Part shown: positions 21,480-30,779 of the stretch, piece by piece
How positions within the stretch are numbered: the stretch's first letter is position 1
Layout of the letters: each line of letters opens with the position of its first letter
NCBI GenBank assembly: GCA_021845665.1
Contig: JAJZVO010000002.1
Location: 62,001-126,000, forward strand
Direction: 5' to 3'
DNA length: 64,000 nt
DNA from: Bacteroidota bacterium
Lineage (GTDB): Bacteria; Bacteroidota; Ignavibacteria; Kryptoniales; JAKASW01
Position numbers and translations under genes: made by a program
Notes under the pieces: model-generated
Databases searched by the model: none
Told to the model about the DNA's origin: nothing
Seen by the model: the letters and a program-made list of their open reading frames with translations, nothing else

Positions 21480-21591
21480 TTTCACCTCTTACTTCTTCCG
21501 TATTGCTGAACGCGTGGCGTCTGCCATCTCATTATTCTAATATTCCTTTGTTCCACCGTTCCAACTCGAAGGCTCTTCGCTGCGGCGATCG

Positions 21592-22839
21592 TCATCTCCT
21601 CACCTGGCCGGCGCCGTGGACAATGAACTTCGTGCTTGTCAATTCTACGAGACCCATCGGGCCGCGAGCGTGGAGTTTCTGTGTGCTTATGCCGATCTCG
21701 GCACCGAGACCGAATTCAAAGCCGTCCGTGAAACGCGTCGACGCATTTACGTAGACCGCCGCGGAGTCGACTTCGCGCAGAAACCTCTCGCCATTCGAAC
21801 GATTGGCGGTAACAATCGAGTCTGAGTGATGCGATCCATAATGGTTTATGTGTGCTATCGCCTCGTCGACATCCCTGACGACCTTCACAGCCATTATCAG
21901 CTCGAGATACTCGCGGTACCAATCTTCCTCCGTCGCGGGCCGGACATTTCCGATGATCGCGCGTACCTTTCTGTCTCCACGGAGTTCGACACCGGCAGTC
22001 GTGAGCCTTTCTGCAACCGCGGGAAGGAATTTCCCGGCAATCTTCTCGTGCACTAGGAGCTTCTCCGCCGCGTTGCATACGGACGGGCGCTGCACTTTCG
22101 CATTGAAGACAATCTCTACGGCATCTTTCAAATCGGCGGGACTGTCTACGTATACATGGCAATTTCCTTCCCCGTGTGCGATGACCGGTACGCTGGAATT
22201 TTCCTGTATGTACTTTATGAGTTTCTGGCTCCCGCGGGGAATGATTATGTCGAGAAACCGATCCTGCTTGAGCATCTCGGCGACCGCTTTTCGGTCGGTC
22301 GTGTCGATGAACTCCACGCATCCCGTCGGGAGCCCGACGTCGCGCAACGCTTTCTTCACGATGCCGACCAGCACGCCGTTCGAGTGAATTGCTTCGGAGC
22401 CGCCGCGTAAGAGAACGGAGTTGCCCGCTTTCAGACAGAGTGCAGCGGCGTCGATTGTTACGTTAGGTCTCGCTTCATAGATGATGCCGACGGCTCCAAG
22501 AGGGACTCTTATCTTTTCGATCACAAGTCCGTTCGGACGCCGCAACAGCTGGATCTTTTCGCCGACAGGGTCGGGGAGTTTAATGACGTCCTTTACCCCG
22601 GCAATCATCTGTCCGATCCTCTTTTCATTCAGGGTAAGCCTGTCAAGCAGCGTTTGGGAAATTCCGGCGCGTCTGGCGTTTGAAAGGTCTTTCTCGTTCG
22701 CGGAGCGAATTGCCTTTATCTCTTTACCGAGCCTGGTGGCAATGGCCTTAAGGAGTGCATTCTTCTTAGAGGCTGAAGTAGTGTATAATACCCCGCTGGC
22801 TTTCTTTACAGACTCGGCTTTCTTTTCGACGTTATTCAT
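21592..22839 (-). CDS. proA: Gamma-glutamyl phosphate reductase (glutamate-5-semialdehyde dehydrogenase)
   Basis: Second step of proline synthesis: NADPH-dependent reduction of glutamyl-5-phosphate. The 415-residue product has PLGAVGIIYEARPNVT, LRGGSEAIHSN and the catalytic Cys block RPSVCNAAEKLLVHE. The frame stays open upstream to a TTG at 22902 that would overlap proB, but the ATG at 22839 fits the family start (MNNVEKKAESVKKAS) and is chosen here. It lies 46 bases after proB on the same strand, forming the usual proBA operon. Confidence 0.96.
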   Translation of the reverse strand: MNNVEKKAESVKKASGVLYTTSASKKNALLKAIATRLGKEIKAIRSANEKDLSNARRAGISQTLLDRLTLNEKRIGQMIAGVKDVIKLPDPVGEKIQLLRRPNGLVIEKIRVPLGAVGIIYEARPNVTIDAAALCLKAGNSVLLRGGSEAIHSNGVLVGIVKKALRDVGLPTGCVEFIDTTDRKAVAEMLKQDRFLDIIIPRGSQKLIKYIQENSSVPVIAHGEGNCHVYVDSPADLKDAVEIVFNAKVQRPSVCNAAEKLLVHEKIAGKFLPAVAERLTTAGVELRGDRKVRAIIGNVRPATEEDWYREYLELIMAVKVVRDVDEAIAHINHYGSHHSDSIVTANRSNGERFLREVDSAAVYVNASTRFTDGFEFGLGAEIGISTQKLHARGPMGLVELTSTKFIVHGAGQVRR

Positions 22840-22885
22840 CTTCACGTGCTCTCGGTTCGGTCCCGTCCGATTGGTTTCCGGGACA

Positions 22886-24040
22886 TCATTCAACAATTCC
22901 AACGTTCCATTCTTCAGTTGGTGCGAAGTCGTTTCGATGTATCACCTCGGCCGGAGCCTTTCTGTGGAGGATCGTTTCAACTTCGGCGCTCTTCTTTCCC
23001 TTGATCCTGATCAATTCAGCGGATGAATAGGCTGTGATTCCTTTTCCCAATTCGATTCCGGCAGAGTCAAGAATGGATACGATGTCGCGAGCCCTGAAAT
23101 CGCCTCGGACTTCCACAATACCGGAAGGGAGAAGACTTTTGTGTTTCTTTGCCAGCGCTAACTTTGCACCGTCATCCACGATGACGCTTCCCTTCGTATG
23201 CGAAACGAAGCCTATCCATTGCTTTCGCATCGGAAGAGTTTTGTCCGCGGGAAGGAAGACTGTGCCCGGTACGTTGCCCGCGACGACGTTCTCTATGACG
23301 CCGGGGTTCGCGCCGTTCGTTATGACGACGGGGATACCGGAGGCTACACATCGTTTTGCCGCCTGTATCTTCGTCGACATCCCGCCCGTACTCAACTCGC
23401 TAGTTGTCCTCCTGGCGTAACGTTCAATTTGAGGAGTAATCTTCTCCACGACACGGAGCAGTTCGGCGTCACGTTCCCTTGAAGGGTCTGCAGTGTAAAG
23501 CCCGTCGACATCGGAGAGTATGATAAGTATAGCAGCCTCGATCAGGGTGGCAACCATCGCCGAAAGGTTGTCGTTGTCGCCTAATTTTATTTCTTCGATG
23601 GCGACGGTGTCGTTCTCGTTGATGACAGGGACTACACCCTTTTCGAAAAGGGCAGCGAAGGTGTTCCGGGCGTTCACAAACCGCGCACGGTCGGAAAAGT
23701 CATCCTTCGTCAATAGAAGCTGGGCGATGGGCTGCTTGTTCCTGCGAAAGGCCTTCTCATAAGCTTCCATGAGAAGAGGCTGGCCGATGGCCGCGGTTGC
23801 TTGCTTTGCAGGAATTGTACGGGGGCGTTCCTTCAAACCTATCGCGGCAACTCCCGCGCCGATTGCACCGGAGCTCACGATCGCGACGTTCTTACCTGAA
23901 GCTCTGAGTGAACAGACGCTTTTTGCGATGGACTCTATCCGGGCCGCGTCTATCCCTTTCGTCTTGTCTGCTAAAAGGTTGGTTCCAATCTTTATTACGA
24001 CGGTATTTTTCGTCAGGATTATATTTTTCAGCTGCTGCAT
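22886..24040 (-). CDS. proB: Glutamate 5-kinase with C-terminal PUA domain
   Basis: First and usually feedback-controlled step of proline synthesis: phosphorylates glutamate. N-terminal amino-acid kinase domain with VVIKIGTNLLAD, IVSSGAIGAGVA, PVINENDTVAI, GDNDNLSAMVA and LSDVDGLYTADP. A PUA domain follows from about residue 285 (GSVIVDDGAKLAL, LPSGIVEVRGDF). Length 384 is normal for the PUA-containing form. It is followed by proA. Confidence 0.96.
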   Translation of the reverse strand: MQQLKNIILTKNTVVIKIGTNLLADKTKGIDAARIESIAKSVCSLRASGKNVAIVSSGAIGAGVAAIGLKERPRTIPAKQATAAIGQPLLMEAYEKAFRRNKQPIAQLLLTKDDFSDRARFVNARNTFAALFEKGVVPVINENDTVAIEEIKLGDNDNLSAMVATLIEAAILIILSDVDGLYTADPSRERDAELLRVVEKITPQIERYARRTTSELSTGGMSTKIQAAKRCVASGIPVVITNGANPGVIENVVAGNVPGTVFLPADKTLPMRKQWIGFVSHTKGSVIVDDGAKLALAKKHKSLLPSGIVEVRGDFRARDIVSILDSAGIELGKGITAYSSAELIRIKGKKSAEVETILHRKAPAEVIHRNDFAPTEEWNVGIVE

Positions 24041-24181
24041 TTGCCAATTTCATTTCTCTCAATATATGAGGAATGTCGGGAATAATCATGCTTCAGGAGA
24101 GAGACACGAAAGGATTTACCGCACTTATTCGGCTCATCTCGCTAAAGTTAGTTAAGGAATTGAGTACCATGCCGCAGAGAC

Positions 24182-24206
24182 CGCTCCCGTTATTTTAAAG
24201 GGAGCG
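24182..24206 (-). terminator. Hairpin downstream of the membrane-protein gene
   Basis: Seven-bp GC-rich arms (CGCTCCC / GGGAGCG) around an AT-rich 11-base loop, 38 bases past the stop of the gene at 24244-25065. No clear U-tract follows on the minus strand, so a terminator role is only likely. Confidence 0.4.
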
Positions 24207-24243
24207 CGCCGCCGGGTGGAAATGTGTACTAACGGGTCCGGGG

Positions 24244-25065
24244 CTACGCGACCGGTTTCTTCATGTGTCCGAGAAACATCACGAGTACCGCGACGCCTAT
24301 TGCTGCGAAAATAGCGAAAAGTATTGAAACGGAGACATTGTCGTTCGAGCCGCCCATTTTCATAACGATGGCTATCACGGCAATCGTTATGTTCATCAGC
24401 ACGGCGAACGTCATGAATACAGGGGCAAGCAAATATCCGAGCGCCTTTTTCTTCAGCAGAAGGACCGATGTTATGATGAAGCCTGGAAGCACGAGGGAGT
24501 AGTCCAGAACGTGTACGGGGTTTGTCGGTAAACCGGTGCCGCGAAGACTTGCAGGAGCCTGGTTGCTTATCATCGCCGGGAGATCGTCTTTCAACCACAT
24601 AAGATAAAACAATACACCGGCCGCGAGGACGAATAATGACATGAAGTATTCCTGCCTCGAATCTTCGAACCATTCCTTGACGCCGCCGGGTGTAATCTGA
24701 ACCATCAGCGTCATGAACGAATAAGCGGAGACACCCAGCGTCCAGCAGTAAACGAGGAAAAGAGAATTGAAATGAAGACCGAAGGAGTAGATGACGAACG
24801 TGTACGATGTGTAGAGCATCGTACCCAACCACACGAAAAGGCCCCACCGGATCTCTCTTCTCGCGACTATGGCAGATACGAGGAGAACAGGCACGATGAG
24901 CCCCAGATTGACGATGTCCTGACCGGCCGCCTGCGCAATCCAGAGCGCCGTCTCGCGCGAGTAAGTATTATGATAAAACAGTCCCCCCAGACTGGTTATT
25001 GCCATAAGTATTACCGTTGCCAGCGTAAAATAGAAAATCTCTTTTCCGCGAAGCTTTCCGTTCAT
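24244..25065 (-). CDS. Unrecognised integral membrane protein
   Basis: 273 residues with seven or eight hydrophobic helices and short loops; the C-terminus is a basic HMKKPVA. I do not recognise a named family. Visible traits are a conserved-looking NTYSRETALWIAQAAGQD loop after the first helix and a WFEDSRQEYFMSL segment in the middle that probably faces the cytoplasm. AGAAGGAG precedes the ATG by about six bases, so the start is good. It stands alone on the minus strand between proB and a cytochrome gene on the other strand, and nothing in the context suggests a function. Confidence 0.7.
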   Translation of the reverse strand: MNGKLRGKEIFYFTLATVILMAITSLGGLFYHNTYSRETALWIAQAAGQDIVNLGLIVPVLLVSAIVARREIRWGLFVWLGTMLYTSYTFVIYSFGLHFNSLFLVYCWTLGVSAYSFMTLMVQITPGGVKEWFEDSRQEYFMSLFVLAAGVLFYLMWLKDDLPAMISNQAPASLRGTGLPTNPVHVLDYSLVLPGFIITSVLLLKKKALGYLLAPVFMTFAVLMNITIAVIAIVMKMGGSNDNVSVSILFAIFAAIGVAVLVMFLGHMKKPVA

Positions 25066-25483
25066 CCTGTACTCCTTCTATTTTCTACCTGCCCGTATAG
25101 GAAGGCGTATTGAAACGTAGGGATTCCGTCAATGCATTGCAGCCGCTACTTTCGTGCGACTCTTTTACTCAGGACTGATTACTGACGGGTGATCACGACT
25201 CGACCCACGCGATCCAATTTTACACATCCGCAGCTTAAGATTCAAACCACCTACAACCATTCCCGGGATGTCGCCATCGAAGATCGTCGCGTGAACACAA
25301 ACGGTTTACCATAGCGTAATGGGCCCGATGAAACCCTCTTTGAGTGAGGAAGTCCTTCAAAATGAATTCTATCGTGATTCAAAGGAGTCTGCGCGCAGTT
25401 TCATGGTGCCGATTGTTTCGGCGAATTTGCCGCACTATCTTTTCTCCGAGGAGCGATTCACAACATTAACCGAGGAGAATTGA
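25066..25483. other. Intergenic region between divergent genes
   Basis: 418 bases between the membrane protein and the cytochrome c gene. I see no coding frame, repeat or RNA that I can support. Promoters for both flanking genes should be here. Confidence 0.5.
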
Positions 25484-26467
25484 ATGAGGAGGTTCTTTAA
25501 AATAACGGGATATACCATCGTCGCCGCAGTTAGCGTTGCACTTGCCGCACTGACTTATTTCAATATGACGTACCCGAGGGTGGAGACAGCGCCGGACATA
25601 ATGATCAAACTGACACCGGCAAGGATTGAGCGCGGGAGCTATCTCGTAAACAGCGTGGTGGGGTGTTTCGACTGTCACTCGGAGAGAGACTGGACCAAAT
25701 TTTCCGGACCGATCAAGCCCGGAACCGAGGGAAGGGGGGGAGAGAAATTCGACGAGAAGGGCGCGGGAGTACCGGGTACGTTGTACGCTCCGAACATAAC
25801 TCCGGCGGGATTGAAGAACTGGACCGACGGTCAACTGGTAAGAGCCCTGACCTGCGGCGTCGACAATAAAGGACGCGCGCTGTTTCCGATTATGCCGTAC
25901 ACGCATCTGAACACGATGTCGAAAGAAGACATTTATTCCATCGTAGCCTATCTCAGAACGATCAAGCCGATAGATAACAAGGTTCCGAAGGGGAGTCTCA
26001 ATTTTCCCGTGAATCTCATCGTTAAGACCATGCCGATCTACTCTTTCAATCCGCCGCCGGCCCCTGACACAACCGACATGGTCGGTTACGGTAAGTACCT
26101 TTTGAATGCCGCCGACTGCGCGGATTGTCACACTGAAATGTCGAACGGTGAATACGTGAAGGGGATGATGTTGGCGGGCGGAGCGCCCTTTCAAATGTCG
26201 GGAGGAATCGCCCGATCTGCCAACATAACGCCGGATTCGGCTACCGGCATCGGCAAATGGGATGTGAAACGGTTTATTTCGTTTTTCAAAGCATTCGATT
26301 CCGATTCATCGGCGAATATTCGCGTGTCGCCGAGCGACTATAACACACCGATGCCGATGATATCATTTGCAGGAATGACAGACCACGATCTGGCCGCTAT
26401 CTACGCTTATCTCAGAACGGTGAAGCCTGTGTACAATGAGGTCGTTAACTGGACGCCGGAAAAGTAA
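25484..26467 (+). CDS. Membrane-anchored diheme cytochrome c
   Basis: 327 residues: one N-terminal hydrophobic helix (ITGYTIVAAVSVALAALTYF) and two c-type heme domains, with CFDCH near residue 62 and CADCH near residue 211. Each heme has a later Met for axial ligation (IMPYTH and MPMISFAG). The layout matches periplasmic electron-transfer cytochromes of the alcohol/aldehyde dehydrogenase-subunit or CccA-like type. No dehydrogenase is adjacent, so the electron donor is unknown. GAGGAGAATTGA directly before the ATG fixes the start. Confidence 0.9.
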   Translation: MRRFFKITGYTIVAAVSVALAALTYFNMTYPRVETAPDIMIKLTPARIERGSYLVNSVVGCFDCHSERDWTKFSGPIKPGTEGRGGEKFDEKGAGVPGTLYAPNITPAGLKNWTDGQLVRALTCGVDNKGRALFPIMPYTHLNTMSKEDIYSIVAYLRTIKPIDNKVPKGSLNFPVNLIVKTMPIYSFNPPPAPDTTDMVGYGKYLLNAADCADCHTEMSNGEYVKGMMLAGGAPFQMSGGIARSANITPDSATGIGKWDVKRFISFFKAFDSDSSANIRVSPSDYNTPMPMISFAGMTDHDLAAIYAYLRTVKPVYNEVVNWTPEK

Positions 26468-26480
26468 GGACGCATTGCAT

Positions 26481-26513
26481 AACCTTGTCAAGGTTTCAAA
26501 CCCTGACAAGGTT
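26481..26513. repeat. REP-like hairpin, copy 1
   Basis: Arm AACCTTGTCAAGGTT at 26481-26495, 3-base loop, and a partner arm at 26499-26513 with one mismatch. Located between convergent genes. A related copy lies at 31726-31758, so this looks like a dispersed palindromic family. Confidence 0.7.
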
Positions 26514-26533
26514 GTCAACAATTCATAAATCCA

Positions 26534-28030
26534 TCATTCCATCATTTCCTTATTCGTTTGTCCGGTTCTTTTCCAGACGTAGTATACCGGCACACCGATG
26601 AGAACGATGACAACTCCCGGCCAGGTATAGGCGGGTTTGAATATCAGAAGATCGATTGCGATAGCCGCCGCGATAAGTATGTAGAGAGCCGGCAGGAACG
26701 GGTAGCCGAACGCTTTGTAAGGTCTCTCGGCGTCGGGGCGCTTCTTGCGCAGGACGAATATGCCGGCTATCGTCAGGATAAAGAAAATCAGAACGGCGAA
26801 GATGACGTAATCGAGCAAGTCGCTGTAGGTACCTGACAGGCAGAGGAGGCTGGCCCAGATTCCCTGGAAGAGAAGTGCCGCCCCGGGGACTGCTTTGTCG
26901 TTCAATTTGCCCGCTTTCTTGAAGAAGACATTGTCCTTCGACATCGCGTAGTAGATCCTCGGACCTGCCAGGATCAGGCCGTTGTTGCAGCCGAATGTAG
27001 AAATCATTATCAGGATCGCCATGATGACGGCGGCGGGAGCTCCGAAGAACATCGCCGCGGCGGCCGTGCCTACTCTATCGTCCGCGGCAAACTGGATACC
27101 CTGTGCCATGACCGTGTGACCCGCGGGCGAGCCGTGAAGAGGAAGCGTCAGCACATATGCAATGTTTGCAAGCAAATACAAAACAGTGACAGCGAGAGTC
27201 CCGAAAAGAAGGCTCAGCGGTATGGTCTTCTTGGGATTGACGACTTCCCCCGCGGCAAAGGTTATGTCGTACCACGCGTCGCTCGAAAAGAGCGAGCCGA
27301 CCGAAGCGACACCGATAGCGGCAAGGAGCATCGGCCCGGAAAGCGATTCAATGAGTACCACCCTGCCGTTTGCCAGGTGAGTCCAGCTGGCGTTCCAGAA
27401 TTCGGAAAAGTTCATATGCATGGCCGTTATGTTTCGGCCGACAAAGATTCCCAGTACGATCAGCCCCGCCAGGGCGATTATCTTGGTAATGGTAAAAACG
27501 TTCTGTACCAGCTTACCGCGCTTCACACCGCGCATGTTGATGTAAGTGAGAAGGGCGATGCTGAGAATCGCGACGATTTGTGCCGCCGAGATTCTCAGTC
27601 CGGCAATCGTAAAGAGAACGTTACCTTCGCCGAGCGAGGGGACCAGGACGGATGTGAATTTCGCGAATGCGACTGCGACAGCCGCTATCGTCCCGGTTTG
27701 AATGACGAGGAAGGAGGTCCATCCGTACAGGAAGCCGAGCAGCGGGCCGTATTCCTCTCTCAAATATGCGTAAAGCCCACCGACGTGCGGCATCATACTC
27801 GCGAGTTCCCCGTAACTGAGTGCGGCTATAACGGTTATCACGCCGGTGATCAACCATGTGAGGAGCAGGTATCCCGGTGAGCCGAGCGTTCTCGACATGT
27901 CCGCACTTACGATAAATATCCCCGACCCGATCATCGAACCGATAACGATCATCGTCGAGTCGAGAAGCTTAAGCTCACGCTTGAACTGCGTCCCTCCTTG
28001 AACTTCCGTTGTTTCGGAATTAGCGCTCAT
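26534..28030 (-). CDS. APC-family amino acid permease
   Basis: 498-residue transporter with about twelve membrane helices of the amino acid-polyamine-organocation superfamily. The first helix carries the unwound MIGSGIFIVSAD motif that binds the amino group of the substrate. Later segments such as LYAYLREEYGPLLGFLYGW are typical of the basic amino acid/antiporter (APA) branch and L-type transporters. Substrate is not certain. The start is set by GGAAGGAGG just before ATG. A second APC permease follows upstream at 28193 on the same strand, but the two belong to different subfamilies. Confidence 0.88.
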   Translation of the reverse strand: MSANSETTEVQGGTQFKRELKLLDSTMIVIGSMIGSGIFIVSADMSRTLGSPGYLLLTWLITGVITVIAALSYGELASMMPHVGGLYAYLREEYGPLLGFLYGWTSFLVIQTGTIAAVAVAFAKFTSVLVPSLGEGNVLFTIAGLRISAAQIVAILSIALLTYINMRGVKRGKLVQNVFTITKIIALAGLIVLGIFVGRNITAMHMNFSEFWNASWTHLANGRVVLIESLSGPMLLAAIGVASVGSLFSSDAWYDITFAAGEVVNPKKTIPLSLLFGTLAVTVLYLLANIAYVLTLPLHGSPAGHTVMAQGIQFAADDRVGTAAAAMFFGAPAAVIMAILIMISTFGCNNGLILAGPRIYYAMSKDNVFFKKAGKLNDKAVPGAALLFQGIWASLLCLSGTYSDLLDYVIFAVLIFFILTIAGIFVLRKKRPDAERPYKAFGYPFLPALYILIAAAIAIDLLIFKPAYTWPGVVIVLIGVPVYYVWKRTGQTNKEMME

Positions 28031-28131
28031 GCTTCCTCCTTCCAGGTTTGAACTTCATGGTCTACACCAACAGCGACGACAAAATAATACGATTTCGATG
28101 TCACGAACGAACGAATTGGCGAGGGACAGAA

Positions 28132-28161
28132 CGGCTCCGCTTTGCTGGGAGCGCGGAGCCG
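28132..28161 (-). terminator. Hairpin between the two permease genes
   Basis: Nine-bp perfect GC-rich arms (CGGCTCCGC / GCGGAGCCG) with a 12-base loop, about 30 bases after the stop of the upstream permease gene. There is no U-tract. It probably separates the two transcripts. Confidence 0.5.
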
Positions 28162-28192
28162 CTGAGAAAGCCGGTTGGTGTTCAAGTAACGG

Positions 28193-29659
28193 CTATTTGT
28201 TCGTTCCGGTCGCCAGCCTGACCTTGCTGTGTCTTCGGCTGTACCAGAAATAGATTACGAACCCAATCGCCATCCACACGATAAGCCTGACCCACGTGTC
28301 GAACGGAAGGCTTACCATCTGAGCGAGCGAGACGACGACGCCCATAATCGGAACGAAAGGCACCCACGGAGTCTTGAACGGCCTGTGTACGTCCGGTTTC
28401 GTGCGTCTCATGACAAGCACGCCTGCGGAGACAATCGCGAACGCGAGGAGTGTGCCGATTGAAACCAGTTCGCCGAGAATGCCTATGGGGAAGAGCCCCG
28501 CGACAATCATCGCGACGGTTCCCGTAACGATTGTCGTTATATATGGCGTTCTGAATTTCGGATGAACGGCGGCAAACTTCTTCGGAAGCAGTCCGTCGTT
28601 TGCCATGCTGTAGAATATCCTCGGTTGTCCCAAAAGCATAACGAGTACGACGGAACTGAGGCCGGCGATAGCTCCGATTTTGACCAGGGGTCGCAGCCAG
28701 AACAGTGCAGGTCCGGCTGCATCGACGCCGACTGCTATCGGATCGGGAACGAGAAGTTTCTTATAGCTGACGAGACCCGTAAGGACGAGGGAAACCAGTA
28801 TGTATAGCACAGTCGAAACGGCGAGCGATCCCATGATTCCGACCGGCATGTCCTTCATGGGATTCTTCGCCTCCTGTGCCGTCGTGGACACCGCGTCGAA
28901 TCCTATGTACGCGAAAAATATCACGCCGGCACCGCGGAAAATTCCGCTCCATCCGAAATCGCCGAAGTGGCCGGTGTTCTTCGGGATGAACGGCACCCAG
29001 TTGGAGTGATGGATGAACGACAGTCCGAATCCGACGAACAATAGAATAACCGCCACTTTTATGATAACAATAATATTGTTGAACCCGGCAGATTCACTGA
29101 TCCCGATCACAAGGAGCGTGGTCATGATTGCTATGATGAACATCGCGGGGAAATTGATAAGCGCCCCAGTCATAATCCATCCGACGTGCGGCTCGTAGTT
29201 TATGGGAGCATTGGCGAGATATCCCGGGATGATTATCCCGAAGTCCTTAAAAAAGCTGACTACGTAACCCGACCATCCGACCGCAACGGTGGAAGCACCG
29301 AAAAGGTATTCGAGTATCAGATCCCATCCGATGATCCATGCGAGGAATTCGCCGAGCGTGGCGTAGGCGTAAGTGTAAGCGCTCCCAGCTATCGGTATCA
29401 TGGATGCAAATTCGGCGTAGCAGAGACCGGCAAAGGCGCAACCAATACCGGACACGACAAACGAGAGTACTATTGCCGGTCCGGCGTATTGAGCAGCTGC
29501 CTGGCCCGTGAGTACGAATATCCCGGCGCCGATGATAGCGCCGACGCCTAGCGTAGTGAGGTTGAGGGGACCGAGAGTTCGCTTCAGACCATGTTCCGTC
29601 TCCGAAGCTTCTTTTGTCAAGTCCTCCAAATTCTTGGTAGCAAAAAGCGGGTTACCCAT
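28193..29659 (-). CDS. APC-family amino acid permease, cationic amino acid transporter type
   Basis: 488 residues, about twelve helices. The N-terminus ([28 protein letters not shown]) is the eukaryotic-CAT/YfnA-like form of the APC family, with the GAIIGAGIF substrate loop. The [22 protein letters not shown] block also fits. The frame extends ten codons upstream of my start, but ATG 29659 has GGAGG five bases away and is preferred. Probably an inner-membrane proton-coupled amino acid importer; substrate unproven. Confidence 0.88.
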   Translation of the reverse strand: MGNPLFATKNLEDLTKEASETEHGLKRTLGPLNLTTLGVGAIIGAGIFVLTGQAAAQYAGPAIVLSFVVSGIGCAFAGLCYAEFASMIPIAGSAYTYAYATLGEFLAWIIGWDLILEYLFGASTVAVGWSGYVVSFFKDFGIIIPGYLANAPINYEPHVGWIMTGALINFPAMFIIAIMTTLLVIGISESAGFNNIIVIIKVAVILLFVGFGLSFIHHSNWVPFIPKNTGHFGDFGWSGIFRGAGVIFFAYIGFDAVSTTAQEAKNPMKDMPVGIMGSLAVSTVLYILVSLVLTGLVSYKKLLVPDPIAVGVDAAGPALFWLRPLVKIGAIAGLSSVVLVMLLGQPRIFYSMANDGLLPKKFAAVHPKFRTPYITTIVTGTVAMIVAGLFPIGILGELVSIGTLLAFAIVSAGVLVMRRTKPDVHRPFKTPWVPFVPIMGVVVSLAQMVSLPFDTWVRLIVWMAIGFVIYFWYSRRHSKVRLATGTNK

Positions 29660-30215
29660 TAATCCTCCATTCTCGTCCGAAGGGCCCATTCGATTTGTCT
29701 CGATCCGCCGAATGGGAACGGCGCTTTCGAAAATAGTGCTTCGGACTTGTAATTGTTTTGAATCGCGGAGCCGCCCCGTGGGACCTCGCCACTGATTATG
29801 GCGTGGCAGACTAGAACGGATGCTCCGAGCCTAAAAGAAATCCATAATCTGAAGAAACAAGAGCACCGGTTCTCAAATCCTTTGTGCCCCCTCCTGCGGG
29901 TGTCGTTTTCTCAGGTCGGAGACAGCATGATACATATTAACCCGCCGGGGGAAGCTCCCGGTGACAAAGGAGATGTCTAATATGACTGATTCTATGATAT
30001 AGTTTTCTGAATTCTGAAACCTTAATGTCGATTTCTCTTCGGAGTCTGATGTTTGAGAAAAGGAGCTTACCAATATAAAATGGATGATTGAATCGTGGGA
30101 GTGATTAATAGGGATTCTTCCTGAGAGCGAGTTTCGGGCAAGATATCGCCTGGAATTTTTGTCATCGAAGGAAAAAATATCAACTCACCCTATCAGAATC
30201 AAGATTAGGCGAGAT
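29660..30215. other. Intergenic region left of the mobile element
   Basis: About 550 bases with no supported gene. Two short open frames, at 29798-29980 (+) and 29873-30073 (-), have no domain or good ribosome binding site. The region ends at the target duplication of the element that starts at 30224. Confidence 0.5.
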
Positions 30216-30223
30216 TTGGTCTT

Positions 30224-30659
30224 CACGAGTTTACCCAATTTTGAGGGAAATGGAATAAATTTGGGTGGTGTTGAGGAGGGGAGGTAGTCGTAAAGAATGT
30301 TTCATTGGCCAGTGATTCTATAACGCGTCAGATGGCGCGCCGGTATTCCGACCGCTGGGCTATAGAGGAAGAGTTGCAGTTCATAAAACAGCGTTTACAA
30401 CTGGAAGACATTAGAGTCCGACATTGGAAGGCGATCGAGCGGTTGTGTCTGTCCGTTATGCTTGCATTCGCTTTTCTGGTCCAGTTTGTTGAGTACATCT
30501 GTGCCAAGAGAAAGCGCCTCTTCCCGATTTTATGCGGAACGCAATCTGAACTCAACCCAGATGCAAAGTTTGTCAGCTACAGAGTCCTTGATGCATTGCA
30601 GATGGCCACCGCCTTTGTCTTGGCCCTTAATCTCTGGCTAAAAAGTAGGTAAACTCGTG
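30224..30659 (+). mobile_element. 436-bp internally deleted IS4-family element with inverted repeats and 8-bp target duplication
   Basis: The ends are perfect 12-bp inverted repeats, CACGAGTTTACC at 30224-30235 and GGTAAACTCGTG at 30648-30659, with weaker similarity for about nine more bases. An exact 8-bp direct repeat TTGGTCTT flanks both ends (30216-30223 and 30660-30667), which is the mark of a single insertion of this very unit. Inside is only the C-terminal end of an IS4-type transposase, so it is a non-autonomous, MITE-like derivative that must have been moved by a full-length relative. The intact target duplication suggests that the insertion is fairly recent. Confidence 0.85.
30275..30652 (+). 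pseudogene. C-terminal fragment of an IS4-family DDE transposase
   Basis: The frame is open from 30275, just after a stop, to a TAA at 30650-30652 that lies inside the right inverted repeat. It carries the IS4 signature Y-(2)-R-(3)-E-(6)-K in YSDRWAIEEELQFIK, with the last catalytic Glu, followed by QRLQLEDIRVRHWKAIERL. The N-terminal part with the two catalytic Asp residues is absent, so it cannot transpose itself. About 115 residues remain of a protein that is normally 350-450. Confidence 0.88.
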
Positions 30660-30779
30660 TTGGTCTTGATTTGCTTTGAGGGGAGACGTTTGCTATCCTT
30701 AGGACAGTCAGGCAAAAATACCTCGGTAAAATCAGGGTTCTTAAATATCAGGTTTGTCAATTAAAGCGGGGGGCGAAAC

